NCBI GenBank assembly: GCA_031279895.1
Contig: JAITHR010000040.1
Coordinates: forward strand, 1 to 20,823
Length of the DNA stretch: 20,823 nt
Direction of reading: 5' to 3'
Source of the DNA: Spirochaetaceae bacterium
Lineage (GTDB): Bacteria > Spirochaetota > Spirochaetia > Treponematales > Breznakiellaceae
Position 1 is the stretch's first letter. Each line of letters opens with the position of its first letter. Of the stretch, positions 13,671 through 20,823 are shown one piece after another. The notes under the pieces are model-generated. The model did no database searches. It was given only the letters and a program-made list of their open reading frames with translations, and was not told the origin of the DNA. Both the position numbers and the translations under genes were made by a program.

Positions 13671-16067
13671 TTAATTGTTGTTACCCTTAGACTTTAAAAA
13701 ATCTCCCAGGGTAAAGGTAGAATCGTCAGATTCGTCTGCCGCCATATACCGAGACAGCTCTTCGCGCTGCATCTTTTTCTGGTAATCGCGAATAGAAAAG
13801 GCGACCTTCTGTTTATCCGATTGGATCTCCAGCACCACCGCTTTCACCCTGTCCCCGACCTGATACTTTTTGAGCGCCTCATCGGGATTTTCTTCCCGGC
13901 TTTCTACCAGATTGGTTTTATGGATAAGCCCCTCGATGCCCCCCGGAACCCGCACGAAGATTCCGAAATCGGTAACGGAAGAAACCTCCCCCTCAACAAG
14001 GGAACCGTATTTATAGAATGTGGAGAAACTCTGCCAGGGATCTTCGGAAAGCTGTTTGATGCCCAACTGAATGTTCCGGTTTTCCCGGTCTACCCCGATG
14101 ACCATGATTTCCACCTCTTGCCCAACCTGCAATTCGCTCCCCGGGTGCTTAACCTTCTTGGTCCAGGAAATATTATCCCCATGGAGAAACCCGTCAATCC
14201 CCTCTTCAAGCTCGATAAACGCGCCCGCGTTGGTTACTTTCACCACCTTCCTCGTCAGTCTGGTGCCAACCGGATATTTTTCGTCGATATTATTCCACGG
14301 ATTGGTGGTAACTTGTTTCAGCCCCAGAGAAACCCGTCCGGCCTGTAGGTCATAACCCAAGATCATACATTCCACCTGATCCCCGATACTGACCACCTCA
14401 TCTGGCCTCTGAATCTTTTTGACCCAGGAGAACTCCGAGATATGGGCCAGGCCCTCTATCCCCTCCTCCATTTCGATAAACGCGCCGAACTCGGTCAGTT
14501 TGGTTACTTTGCCGCTAATGACATCGTTTACATGGTACTTCTTTTCAAAATGGACCCACGGATCATCGGTGAAATGCTTGAGCGACAGGTTGATGCGCTT
14601 CTCTTCCGGGTCTATCCGTATCACCTTGAGGGTTATCTCCTGCCCTTTCTTCACGAAATCCTTGGGACGGGTAACGTGTCCCCAGCTCATGTCGTTGATA
14701 TGGAGAAGTCCGTCAAAGCCCCCCAAATCAATAAACGCGCCGAAAGAGGTAAAACTTTTGACCGTGCCGGTAATATCCGCGCCGATAGGGGTATGCTCGA
14801 AGAAGGCGTTCCGCTTCTGCTCGACCTCTTCCTCAAGCCACTTGCGGCGGTTTACCACAATGTTGACTTTCCCGTCCGAATAGATACGCTCCACATACAC
14901 GGCGGTTTTAACCCCCAAAAGCTTTTCCGGCTTGTCTACCTTTTGGGAATCCGACTGGCTTATGGGAAGGAAGGCGTGGACGCCCATGCCGAGGTTGAAA
15001 TCATACCCGCCCTTTACCTGCTTTTCTATCGTTCCCTCAATCGGAACGCGATCCTGAAAAGCCTGCCGGAGGTTCTTCCAAAACAGTTTTATATCCGCTT
15101 TCTGTTTGGAAACGATTACTTCCCCATGCTTATTCTCTTTCGTAATGAGAATAACCGACACCACATCCCCGACATTGGGAACCTCCGCGAACTCCGCAAT
15201 GGGAATCTTTCCCTCGGACTTATAACCCACATCGACAAACACCTGATCCAGCGTAACCTGAATAACGGTGCCTTCAACTATCTGCCCTTCCTCTAATTGT
15301 TCAAGGGATTTAAGATACTCTTCCTGTAATTGTGTTTGGATGTTATCGGCGGAGTCTTGCGATTCGTCCATTTCCACTTCCATCTCGGTCATGATTGATC
15401 CTTCTCCGGTATTATTCTTTTTAAGCACTTTATCTTCTCTGGCAATTTTCTCTACTAATGTGGCATAAACTTCGTCAATGGTCAAGAGCGATGTATCGAA
15501 AACATCGACCCCGGGCGCGATTTTCAGGCTTCCCTCGGCTTTATTTTTATCAACTCTGTCCCGCTCGACGAGAGCCGCTTTAATCTCCTCCGCGCTGAGA
15601 TTTGATATTCCCTCTTTATGCCGGCGGCGGGCGCGCTCCTCCACCGAGGCGTCCAGATAAAACCGGTATTCCGCGTCCGGGAAAACCACCGTGGTCATGT
15701 CCCTGCCTTCGGCCACCACGTCAACATCCCGGGCGGTTTTTCTTATAAGGTCATTAACGATACGGCGCACCGGTACAATGGCGGAAAGCGCCGGCGTGTA
15801 GTCGTCAACGTCGTCGCCGCGTAAAAAAGGCTCGACCTCTTCCCCGTCAAGGCACACCGCCCCGTTGTGATACGCCAGGTCCGCCGCTTTCACATAGGAC
15901 AGCACCGCGTTCTCGTCGGCGCGGTCAACCTGATTGCGGAGGCATCCGAGGGCCAGAGCCCGATACAAATTACCCGAATTGATATAAACGCGGCCAAGCC
16001 TTTCGGCCAACATCCGCGCCATCGTGCTTTTCCCTGAACCAGCCGGTCCGTCAATAGCAATAACCAT
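13671..16067 (-). CDS. cmk-rpsA: cytidylate kinase fused to 30S ribosomal protein S1
   Basis: A 798-residue fusion. Residues 1 to about 215 are cytidylate kinase, which converts CMP and dCMP to diphosphates: P-loop GPAGSGKST (7-15), NSGNLYRAL for substrate binding, EGRDMTTVVFPDA and ERARRRHKE in the lid. From about 235 follow six S1 RNA-binding repeats, as in full-length S1, recognisable by openings such as GQIVEGTV, GADITGTV, NDVISGKV and GSLVEGEV, most with FGAFI-like cores. S1 helps the small subunit capture mRNA. cmk and rpsA are neighbours in many bacteria; fusion is known from Treponema. The ATG at 16067 has AGAGGGGA just upstream. An in-frame ATG at 15392 with its own AAGGA could make a 573-residue S1 alone. 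The gene follows rluB by 33 nt. Confidence 0.95.
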   Translation of the reverse strand: MVIAIDGPAGSGKSTMARMLAERLGRVYINSGNLYRALALGCLRNQVDRADENAVLSYVKAADLAYHNGAVCLDGEEVEPFLRGDDVDDYTPALSAIVPVRRIVNDLIRKTARDVDVVAEGRDMTTVVFPDAEYRFYLDASVEERARRRHKEGISNLSAEEIKAALVERDRVDKNKAEGSLKIAPGVDVFDTSLLTIDEVYATLVEKIAREDKVLKKNNTGEGSIMTEMEVEMDESQDSADNIQTQLQEEYLKSLEQLEEGQIVEGTVIQVTLDQVFVDVGYKSEGKIPIAEFAEVPNVGDVVSVILITKENKHGEVIVSKQKADIKLFWKNLRQAFQDRVPIEGTIEKQVKGGYDFNLGMGVHAFLPISQSDSQKVDKPEKLLGVKTAVYVERIYSDGKVNIVVNRRKWLEEEVEQKRNAFFEHTPIGADITGTVKSFTSFGAFIDLGGFDGLLHINDMSWGHVTRPKDFVKKGQEITLKVIRIDPEEKRINLSLKHFTDDPWVHFEKKYHVNDVISGKVTKLTEFGAFIEMEEGIEGLAHISEFSWVKKIQRPDEVVSIGDQVECMILGYDLQAGRVSLGLKQVTTNPWNNIDEKYPVGTRLTRKVVKVTNAGAFIELEEGIDGFLHGDNISWTKKVKHPGSELQVGQEVEIMVIGVDRENRNIQLGIKQLSEDPWQSFSTFYKYGSLVEGEVSSVTDFGIFVRVPGGIEGLIHKTNLVESREENPDEALKKYQVGDRVKAVVLEIQSDKQKVAFSIRDYQKKMQREELSRYMAADESDDSTFTLGDFLKSKGNNN
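15399..15403 (-). promoter_or_regulatory. internal Shine-Dalgarno ahead of the S1 part of cmk-rpsA
   Basis: On the minus strand GGAGAAGGA ends 6 nt before an in-frame ATG (15392-15390) that begins MTEMEVEMDESQ. The site lies exactly at the linker between the kinase and the first S1 repeat, and initiation there would give a 573-residue protein, close to the usual S1 length (557 in E. coli). Confidence 0.55.
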
Positions 16068-16100
16068 AGTTCCCCTCTACTCCTTTTTCATGCTTTATGT

Positions 16101-16856
16101 TTAATCTCTTCCCTGTTTCTTCCGTAACGTTACTTTTTCCGCTTTCTCCGCTTCCCCGGTACGGGTGTTTCGGAGGCGCTCGATTTCCCGTGCCGTGAGA
16201 CTTCTCGATTCCCCAGGGCCAAGGCCCGCGAGGGACACCGGCCCGATCTCTGTCCTACAGAGTCGTGTCGGGTGCAGGTGAAAATACGACAGCACCCGTC
16301 TAATCTCTCGGTTTTTCCCCTCAATCAGCGTAATCCGCGCCGCCCGTTTCCCCAGCGCCTCAACCTCCCGCGCCTTATACGCGATACCGTCGATAACAAT
16401 GCCGCGGGCAAAGCTTTCGAGCGCTTCACGCGGGAGAGGCGCCGAGGTTTCAACCACGTATTCTTTGATGATCTTGCCTGAGGGATGGCCGACCGCGGCG
16501 GCGAAGCTCCCGTCGTTGGTGTAGAGAATAAGCCCTGAAGACCGGTAATCGAGGCGCCCCACGCTGTAGAGCCGTTCCGGTATATCCTTCGGGAGGAGTT
16601 CCAGCGCCAGAGGGCGTCCCTGCGGGTCCGCGGAACTGCAAAGGTACTCCGGCGGCTTATGGAGCGCCAGATACCGGAAGCGCGTTTCGAGTTTGAGCGG
16701 AACCCCGTCAAGGCAGACCTGATCCCCGACCGCGACCTTCTCCCCCAAAGCCGCGATGATCCTGCCGTTTACCGAAACGCGGCCCGCGGCGATTAACTGT
16801 TCGGACGCTCTGCGGGAAGCTACCCCGGCGCGGGCGAGATAGACCTGCGCCCGCAC
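16101..16856 (-). CDS. rluB: rRNA pseudouridine synthase, RsuA/RluB family
   Basis: Predicted to convert a specific uridine in rRNA to pseudouridine. The 251 residues start with an S4 RNA-binding domain (YLARAGVASRRASEQLIAAGRVSVNG) and continue with the synthase domain: HKPPEYLCSS, then GRLDYRSSGLILYTNDG with catalytic Asp103, and EGKNREIRRVLSYFHLHPTRLCR near the end. A basic tail follows. The GTG at 16856 is preferred: it puts the S4 domain at the N-terminus as in the family, and GAGGGA lies 6 nt upstream. An open frame to ATG 16955 would add 33 residues and overlap scpB by 68 nt. Position after scpB is a common gene order. The choice of 23S (RluB) over 16S (RsuA) rests on this context and is less sure. 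Confidence 0.88.
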   Translation of the reverse strand: MRAQVYLARAGVASRRASEQLIAAGRVSVNGRIIAALGEKVAVGDQVCLDGVPLKLETRFRYLALHKPPEYLCSSADPQGRPLALELLPKDIPERLYSVGRLDYRSSGLILYTNDGSFAAAVGHPSGKIIKEYVVETSAPLPREALESFARGIVIDGIAYKAREVEALGKRAARITLIEGKNREIRRVLSYFHLHPTRLCRTEIGPVSLAGLGPGESRSLTAREIERLRNTRTGEAEKAEKVTLRKKQGRD

Positions 16857-16887
16857 GGGTGTTCCCTCAGCGCCGAAATCCGGCGCG

Positions 16888-17433
16888 CTAGGTTTCCGGA
16901 TCAAAACGCGCTGCCTCCTTTTCGTCGAGTGCGGGCAGGTCTTCAATGCGCTCAAGGCGGAAGCGCTGGAGGAACGCTTTCGTGGTGCCGAACTGGACCG
17001 GCTTTCCGGGGGCGTCTTTCCTGCCCGTCTCCTGAATAAAGCCCTTGTCCAGGAGGGTTCGTATCATGGCGTCAACCTGTACCCCCCTAATCGCCTCGAT
17101 TTCGCTTCGGGTGATAGGCTGGGAATAGGCGATAATCGACAGGGTTTCGAGGGCGGCGCGGGAGAGGCGGGTATCGTCCTTTCTGCCGTACCGCGCTCTG
17201 AGCGCGTCCCAATAGATCTTTTTAGGCGCGATAGAAATCCCGCCTCCCACACGGCATATTTCAAGACCGGATTCTTCGCGGGCGTACCGGTTTTCGATGT
17301 CTTTGAGGGCAGCGTCCGCATCTGCGCGGGAGAGGCCGGCGGTGCGGGAAAGACCCGCCGCGTCTATAGGCTCGGTTTCCAGATAGAGGATAGCCTCGAT
17401 AAGGCCCGCGGGGTTTAGCAACGACCTTTCCAT
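16888..17433 (-). CDS. scpB: segregation and condensation protein B
   Basis: ScpB is the winged-helix (kite) subunit that, with ScpA, joins the SMC dimer into the condensin complex that organises and segregates the chromosome. The 181 residues show the family pattern: LIEAILYLETEPIDAAGLSR, then SRAALETLSIIAYSQPITRSEIEAIRGV and RTLLDKGFIQETGRKDAPGKPVQFGTT. The ATG at 17433 shares its A with the scpA stop (TGATG) and has AAGGG upstream; a GTG one codon earlier is possible. The overlap indicates coupled translation to give matched amounts of the two proteins. Confidence 0.95.
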   Translation of the reverse strand: MERSLLNPAGLIEAILYLETEPIDAAGLSRTAGLSRADADAALKDIENRYAREESGLEICRVGGGISIAPKKIYWDALRARYGRKDDTRLSRAALETLSIIAYSQPITRSEIEAIRGVQVDAMIRTLLDKGFIQETGRKDAPGKPVQFGTTKAFLQRFRLERIEDLPALDEKEAARFDPET

Positions 17434-18209
17434 CACGCGCCCTTCCCTTGAGACCGAGACCGAGACCGGCCAAATGCGGCGGGAAAAATCAGAATCTCGC
17501 CGAAAAACCCCTCCTGCCGCACGGTTATGCCGCCGTTTTTGGCCGCCTCAAGGACCGCAAGAAAGGCGCAGACGATTTCCGCCGGGGAACCCTGGCGCAG
17601 AAGCAAATCGGAAAACGCGCAGGTTCCGCGGGATTCCATGAGCGCGGCGATACAGTCGAGTTTCTCGCTTACCGACACTTCCTCAAAGAGGTCGATAATC
17701 CGCTCGCGGGAAAGGCCGGAGATAAGGGCTGAAAACGTCTTGAGCAAGTCATGGGCCGCGCCGCTTTTGAAAACCGGCTTATCCGCGAACGGCAGGAGCC
17801 GCTGTACCTTCTTTCTTTCAATGACCCATTCGGTTTCACGCGCCCGATCCTCTATGAGTTCCGAAAGTTTTCCAAACCTGCGGCGTGAGATAAGATACTC
17901 CACAAGGCCGCACCGCGGTTCATCCGCCTCGTCTTCAAAGCAGGCTTCCGCCGGAAGGAGCATTCCCGATTTAATATGAAGGAGGGTCGCGGCCAAGACG
18001 TGAAATTCGGTGAGGTCTTCCAGGTTGCGGTCGCTTGCGGCGTCTATATAACGGAGGTACTCTCTGGTGATCTCCGCCACCAGAATATCGTAGATATTGA
18101 CTTCGTTCTTTTTGATGCGGAAAAGGAGCGTATCCAAAGGCCCCTCGAAATCCTTTAATCGAAAATCCAATCGAAAACCGGTAAACCGCGTGGTGTTCGT
18201 GCTGTCCAT
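17433..18209 (-). CDS. scpA: segregation and condensation protein A
   Basis: ScpA is the kleisin that bridges the SMC heads and carries ScpB. The 258 residues include the family hallmark DFEGPLDTLLFRIKKNEVNIYDI near the N-terminus, the helix FHVLAATLLHIKSGMLLP, and a C-terminal winged helix with AFLAVLEAAKNGGITVRQEGFFGEI. The tail is basic and rich in Arg and Ser. The ATG at 18209 is chosen; a TTG at 18230 would add seven residues. No Shine-Dalgarno precedes 18209, and a TATACT box ends only 10 nt upstream, so the transcript could be leaderless or nearly so. It heads the minus-strand run of core genes. Confidence 0.93.
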   Translation of the reverse strand: MDSTNTTRFTGFRLDFRLKDFEGPLDTLLFRIKKNEVNIYDILVAEITREYLRYIDAASDRNLEDLTEFHVLAATLLHIKSGMLLPAEACFEDEADEPRCGLVEYLISRRRFGKLSELIEDRARETEWVIERKKVQRLLPFADKPVFKSGAAHDLLKTFSALISGLSRERIIDLFEEVSVSEKLDCIAALMESRGTCAFSDLLLRQGSPAEIVCAFLAVLEAAKNGGITVRQEGFFGEILIFPAAFGRSRSRSQGKGA

Positions 18210-18219
18210 GTCCGCATTT

Positions 18220-18225
18220 AGTATA
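18220..18225 (-). promoter_or_regulatory. candidate -10 box for the scpA operon
   Basis: The minus strand reads TTATACT here. If it is a -10, transcription would start within a few bases of the scpA ATG. The -35 region (near 18243-18248) is poor. The spacing would make this a leaderless message, in keeping with the lack of a ribosome binding site. Confidence 0.3.
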
Positions 18226-18270
18226 ACCAATATATGCGCCTTTAGTAAAGCTCTTTTTCCCCAGCCGCCG

Positions 18271-18441
18271 CCGCTGTCTCCGACGGTTTCATAAGCTTCC
18301 CGCGAAGCGGCTTGCAGCGGGCATTGTCAGCTTCGCGTGGCTGTGCGCGGGCGCCGTCCGCTTCGGGGCGCGGCACGGTAAGCGGACAGTCGTTGTTCGG
18401 GGCGCGGCGCATGACGCTTATGAAACCGTCGGAGACGGCGG
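18271..18441. repeat. MITE-like dispersed element with 21-bp perfect inverted ends
   Basis: Bases 18276-18296 and 18416-18436 are perfect inverted repeats of 21 bp, extending to about 26 bp with one mismatch. Each end contains the hairpin with a TCC/GGA loop (18274-18286, one imperfect pair; 18426-18438 perfect). Right arm: GCATGACGCTTATGAAAC, as at the window end. It is 63 bp longer between hairpins than the two 102-bp copies, so it either carries an insert or is a longer form. There is no open frame that looks coding inside. It sits between the scpA start and the promoter of the small ribosomal protein gene, filling most of the 18210-18573 gap. Confidence 0.75.
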
Positions 18442-18453
18442 GCGGAAAGAGTA

Positions 18454-18482
18454 TTGACGTTTTCCGCGGCTTCGTACATACT
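18454..18482 (+). promoter_or_regulatory. candidate sigma-70 promoter for the small ribosomal gene and dxs
   Basis: TTGACG (18454-18459), a 17-bp spacer, and CATACT (18477-18482). Five of six bases match the -35 consensus and four of six the -10, with ideal spacing. It begins 12 bp after the end of the repeat element. The leader to the GTG at 18574 would be about 85 nt; I see no known riboswitch in it. Confidence 0.5.
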
Positions 18483-18573
18483 GCACACATATTTCCTGCG
18501 CCGCGTCCGGTGAAACAGGAAGCCCCAGGGCGTTGGCTTTGGGTAGGAACCTTGCAAAGAAGGAGACACTGAA

Positions 18574-18663
18574 GTGCCTTGCGGAAGAAAGCGCAAATTG
18601 AGAAAAATAGCAACTCATAAACGTAAGAAAAAGCTCAGAAAAAATCGACACAAGAATAAGTAG
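18574..18663 (+). CDS. 29-residue AURKAIP1/COX24-domain ribosomal small protein
   Basis: A very short gene missed by usual length cut-offs. It encodes a highly basic peptide starting MPCGRKRKLRK, followed by ATHKRKKKLRKNRHK. This matches the bacterial AURKAIP1/COX24 (DUF1713) family of about 30-residue proteins, related to the C-terminus of the mitochondrial small-subunit protein mS38, so it is expected to bind the ribosome. The start is GTG at 18574, with a strong AAGGAG 8 nt upstream; TAG is at 18661-18663. About 17 of 29 residues are Lys, Arg or His. A sigma-70-like promoter lies about 90 nt upstream. It is followed 121 bp later by dxs on the same strand and may be cotranscribed with it. 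Confidence 0.85.
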   Translation: MPCGRKRKLRKIATHKRKKKLRKNRHKNK

Positions 18664-18784
18664 CGGCCCCCGGAGCCGCGGCGCAAAACGGCACGGGCCG
18701 CCGCGTCCACGGCTTCAGACCGTCAGGGACAGCTTCTCTTGAGCGCGGGCAAACGCGCTATGCCGTCTTGCTTTACGGATAACT

Positions 18785-20734
18785 ATGGATAAAACCCCGT
18801 CCCTCTTAGCGCGGATACATGATCCGGCAGACTTGAAATCGGTATCCCCCCGTGACTTAGACAGGCTTGCCGCCGAAATCCGCGAAGCCATCGTGGACGC
18901 GGTAAGCAGAAACGGCGGGCATCTGGCCTCCAACCTGGGCGTTGTGGAGCTCACCGTCGCGCTCCACAGGGTTTTCAACTCTCCCCATGACAAAATCATC
19001 TGGGACGTGGGACACCAGTGCTACGCCCATAAGCTCCTCACCGGAAGGCGCGAGGTGTTCGGAACCCTGCGCCGAAGTTCCGGCATCTCCGGCTTTCCCA
19101 AACGCGAAGAAAGCCCCCACGACGCCTTTGACACGGGCCACGCCTCCACCTCGATCTCCGCGGCGCTGGGCATCCTCGCGGGAAACCGTCTCGAGGGAAG
19201 CGATGCGCGGGCCGTCGCGGTTATCGGCGACGGCGCGCTCACCGGGGGCCTTGCCTACGAGGGGCTTTCCCACGCGGGGCAGCTGGGACTGCCGCTCGTG
19301 GTGGTGCTTAACGACAACAAAATGTCCATAAGCCCCAATGTGGGCGGGCTTTCCAAGTATTTAAGCCGCCTCTCCTCCCGTTACGTAAGCCGCCTCTTTA
19401 TGAAAGCGCGCTACCGGAAATTCCGGCGCGTCTTCGACGGCGCGGTGAAACGCCTGCCTTTCGGGGGGGACGCGCTGTTTCGCGGGATACGGCGGCTCAA
19501 ACGGGCGGTAAAAGCGGTGTTTTACCTGGACAACTTCTTTGTTGACCTGGGATTCGAGTATGTGGGGCCTATCGACGGACACCATATCCCGCACCTTGAG
19601 GAGGTATTTAGGGACGTGCGGCGTTTCGATATGCCGGTGGTGGTCCATGTGGTTACCCGCAAGGGCCGGGGCTACCGGTTCGCGGAGAAAGATCCGGGGT
19701 CGTACCACGGGGTTCCCTCGTTTTCCATAACCTCCGGCCTTGGAGACGGCCCGCCGCAGCCGCCGCCGGAGGTTCGGGGCGCGTGCGGGTTTACCGAGGC
19801 CTTCGGGGAGAGCCTCCTCCGTCTGGGGCGGGAAGACCGGCGGGTTGCGGCGATTACCGCGGCGATGGAGAAGGGGACGGGCCTTTCGCGTTTCAAAGCC
19901 GCGTTTCCCGAAAGGTTCTTCGACGCGGGCATCGCGGAGGGACACGCGGTTACGTTTGCCGCGGGCCTCGCGTCACGGGGAATGCGGCCTGTGGCGGCGA
20001 TCTATTCCACGTTCATCCAGCGGGCGTTCGATCAGGCCATCCACGACGTCGCGCTCCAGAACCTGCCGGTGGTCTTCGCCCTTGACCGCGCCGGCTTCGT
20101 GAGCGACGACGGCCCGACCCATCAGGGGCTTTTTGACATCCCGCTCTTCCGCACCATGCCGAACATGACGATATTCGCGCCCGCCTGCGCCGAAGAACTT
20201 GACGCGATGCTTGCCTGGGCGCTGCGCCAAAACGGGCCGGTTATGATCCGCTACCCCAAAGCGCCCTGCCCGTCCTGCGACCCCCACGCCGCGGCGAATC
20301 TCGTGTCCGGTCGCGGCGTTTTCCTCCGGCGCGGAAGCGGGGCGCGGGTCTGCCTCGCGTTTACCGGCAGCCTCTACCCCGCGGCGTCCGAAGCCGCCTG
20401 CCTGCTCGAAACACAGGGTATCGCCGCGGACCTTTACAACCTGCGCTTCCTTAAACCCGTTGACGAGGCGTATCTGGCGGACATCCTTACCCGCTACGAG
20501 CGGGTAGTGTGCGTCGAAGAGGGGGTTACCGCCGGCGGTTTCGGCGAGTACGCCGCGGAGGTATGCGCGCGAAGGGGCTGCGCGGCGCGGGTCGCGGTAT
20601 TGGGCGCCACTTCCCTCACGCACCAGGGAAAGCGGGATGACCTGCTCCGCAAAAGCGGTCTCGACGGCCCCTCCCTCTCCGCCGCAGCCTCTCCGCAGCC
20701 TCCGCCGTCTCCGACCCGTCTCCGACGGTTTTAA
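18785..20734 (+). CDS. dxs: 1-deoxy-D-xylulose-5-phosphate synthase
   Basis: The 649-residue thiamine-diphosphate enzyme condenses pyruvate and glyceraldehyde 3-phosphate, the first step of the MEP isoprenoid pathway. Domain I has GHQCYAHKLLTGR, the ThDP/Mg motif GDGALTGG (148-155) to NDNKMSIS (176-183), and GPIDGH. Domain II has GIAEGHAVTFAAG with Glu385, predicted to activate the cofactor, YSTFIQRAFDQ, DRAGFVSDDGPTHQG and RYPK. Domain III follows to about 625. The residue after Glu385 is Gly where Gln is usual (AEQHAVT). The linker before domain II is proline-rich (GDGPPQPPPEVRG). The last 20 or so residues (SPQPPPSPTRLRRF) and the stop are encoded by a dispersed repeat element, beyond the normal end of the family. 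The start at 18785 has only a weak GGAT upstream. Confidence 0.95.
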   Translation: MDKTPSLLARIHDPADLKSVSPRDLDRLAAEIREAIVDAVSRNGGHLASNLGVVELTVALHRVFNSPHDKIIWDVGHQCYAHKLLTGRREVFGTLRRSSGISGFPKREESPHDAFDTGHASTSISAALGILAGNRLEGSDARAVAVIGDGALTGGLAYEGLSHAGQLGLPLVVVLNDNKMSISPNVGGLSKYLSRLSSRYVSRLFMKARYRKFRRVFDGAVKRLPFGGDALFRGIRRLKRAVKAVFYLDNFFVDLGFEYVGPIDGHHIPHLEEVFRDVRRFDMPVVVHVVTRKGRGYRFAEKDPGSYHGVPSFSITSGLGDGPPQPPPEVRGACGFTEAFGESLLRLGREDRRVAAITAAMEKGTGLSRFKAAFPERFFDAGIAEGHAVTFAAGLASRGMRPVAAIYSTFIQRAFDQAIHDVALQNLPVVFALDRAGFVSDDGPTHQGLFDIPLFRTMPNMTIFAPACAEELDAMLAWALRQNGPVMIRYPKAPCPSCDPHAAANLVSGRGVFLRRGSGARVCLAFTGSLYPAASEAACLLETQGIAADLYNLRFLKPVDEAYLADILTRYERVVCVEEGVTAGGFGEYAAEVCARRGCAARVAVLGATSLTHQGKRDDLLRKSGLDGPSLSAAASPQPPPSPTRLRRF

Positions 20735-20817
20735 ACGGCTTCCCGCGCCGCGCCTCTACGCAGTCAGCGTCCGCTTTGTCGCACTACACATGACGCTTAT
20801 GAGACCGTCGGAGACGG
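20716..20817. repeat. dispersed hairpin-bounded element, 102-bp copy at the end of dxs
   Basis: CCGTC-TCC-GACGG (20716-20728) and CCGTC-GGA-GACGG (20805-20817) bound an 89-bp period, identical to the 5844-5945 copy. TTTTAAAC follows the left hairpin and GACGCTTATGAGA precedes the right. The left hairpin is inside the dxs frame, and TAA 20732-20734 is part of the element. An extra degenerate hairpin (CCGTCTCCGACCC) lies just before it. The element continues to the window edge. Confidence 0.75.
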
Positions 20818-20823
20818 CGGCTG

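Noticed and set aside
16857..16955. Longer start for the pseudouridine synthase at 16955
   Set aside because: It would overlap scpB by 68 nt and add a non-homologous tail before the S4 domain; GTG 16856 has a good ribosome binding site. It is not strictly excluded.
18242..18651. Several overlapping frames on both strands between scpA and the small ribosomal gene
   Set aside because: They cross the inverted repeat element and the promoter, have no ribosome binding site, and are low-complexity Arg/Pro-rich sequences.
18663..18679. Intrinsic terminator between the small ribosomal gene and dxs
   Set aside because: GCGGC and GCCGC can pair across a 7-nt loop, but the stem is short and no U tract follows, so cotranscription with dxs remains possible.

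Overview
The window looks like part of a spirochaete chromosome, most likely a Treponema-like lineage of the kind found in insect guts. The evidence is a cytidylate kinase fused to ribosomal protein S1 (an arrangement I associate with Treponema), a HAMP class III adenylate cyclase, a lipoprotein with a typical lipobox, several fast-evolving envelope proteins, and moderately high GC. The genus is an inference; no rRNA or other taxonomic marker is present.

Layout. 1-220 (+): the C-terminal end of a SPOR-domain envelope protein. 443-2176 (-): a secreted UshA-type 5'-nucleotidase. 2367-5009 (+): a membrane-anchored coiled-coil protein with 28- and 39-residue repeats, interrupted by one in-frame TAA at 4245-4247. 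4993-8842 (-): class III adenylate cyclase, a predicted outer-membrane beta-barrel and a secreted protein of unknown family, read as cyclase, barrel, unknown. 8843-9565: 0.7 kb without a convincing gene, full of repeats, including a 21-bp palindromic tandem array. 9566-18209 (-): scpA, scpB, an RluB-type pseudouridine synthase, cmk-rpsA, a GAF/sigma-54 activator, a TPR membrane protein, a lipoprotein and a secreted protein, mostly with overlaps or short gaps, so probably one or two operons. 18574-20734 (+): a 29-codon COX24/AURKAIP1-type ribosomal protein, then dxs.

The core genes serve chromosome organisation (ScpAB), rRNA modification (RluB), CMP phosphorylation plus translation (Cmk-S1) and isoprenoid synthesis (Dxs). 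The envelope genes are less conserved; most have signal peptides but no recognisable catalytic motifs.

The most unusual content is non-coding. (1) A dispersed element is bounded by 13-nt hairpins with a TCC (or GGA) loop. Two stem sequences, CCGTC/GACGG and CAGCC/GGCTG, differ by compensatory changes. Two copies have exactly the same span (102 bp). The elements sit at gene ends and supply stop codons and C-terminal tails. (2) Nine and a half 21-bp units, each a perfect or near-perfect 14-bp palindrome, lie in tandem at 9072-9276. (3) The cmk-rpsA fusion has an internal Shine-Dalgarno and ATG that would release a normal-sized S1. I saw no tRNA, rRNA, CRISPR array, transposase or classic U-tract terminator.
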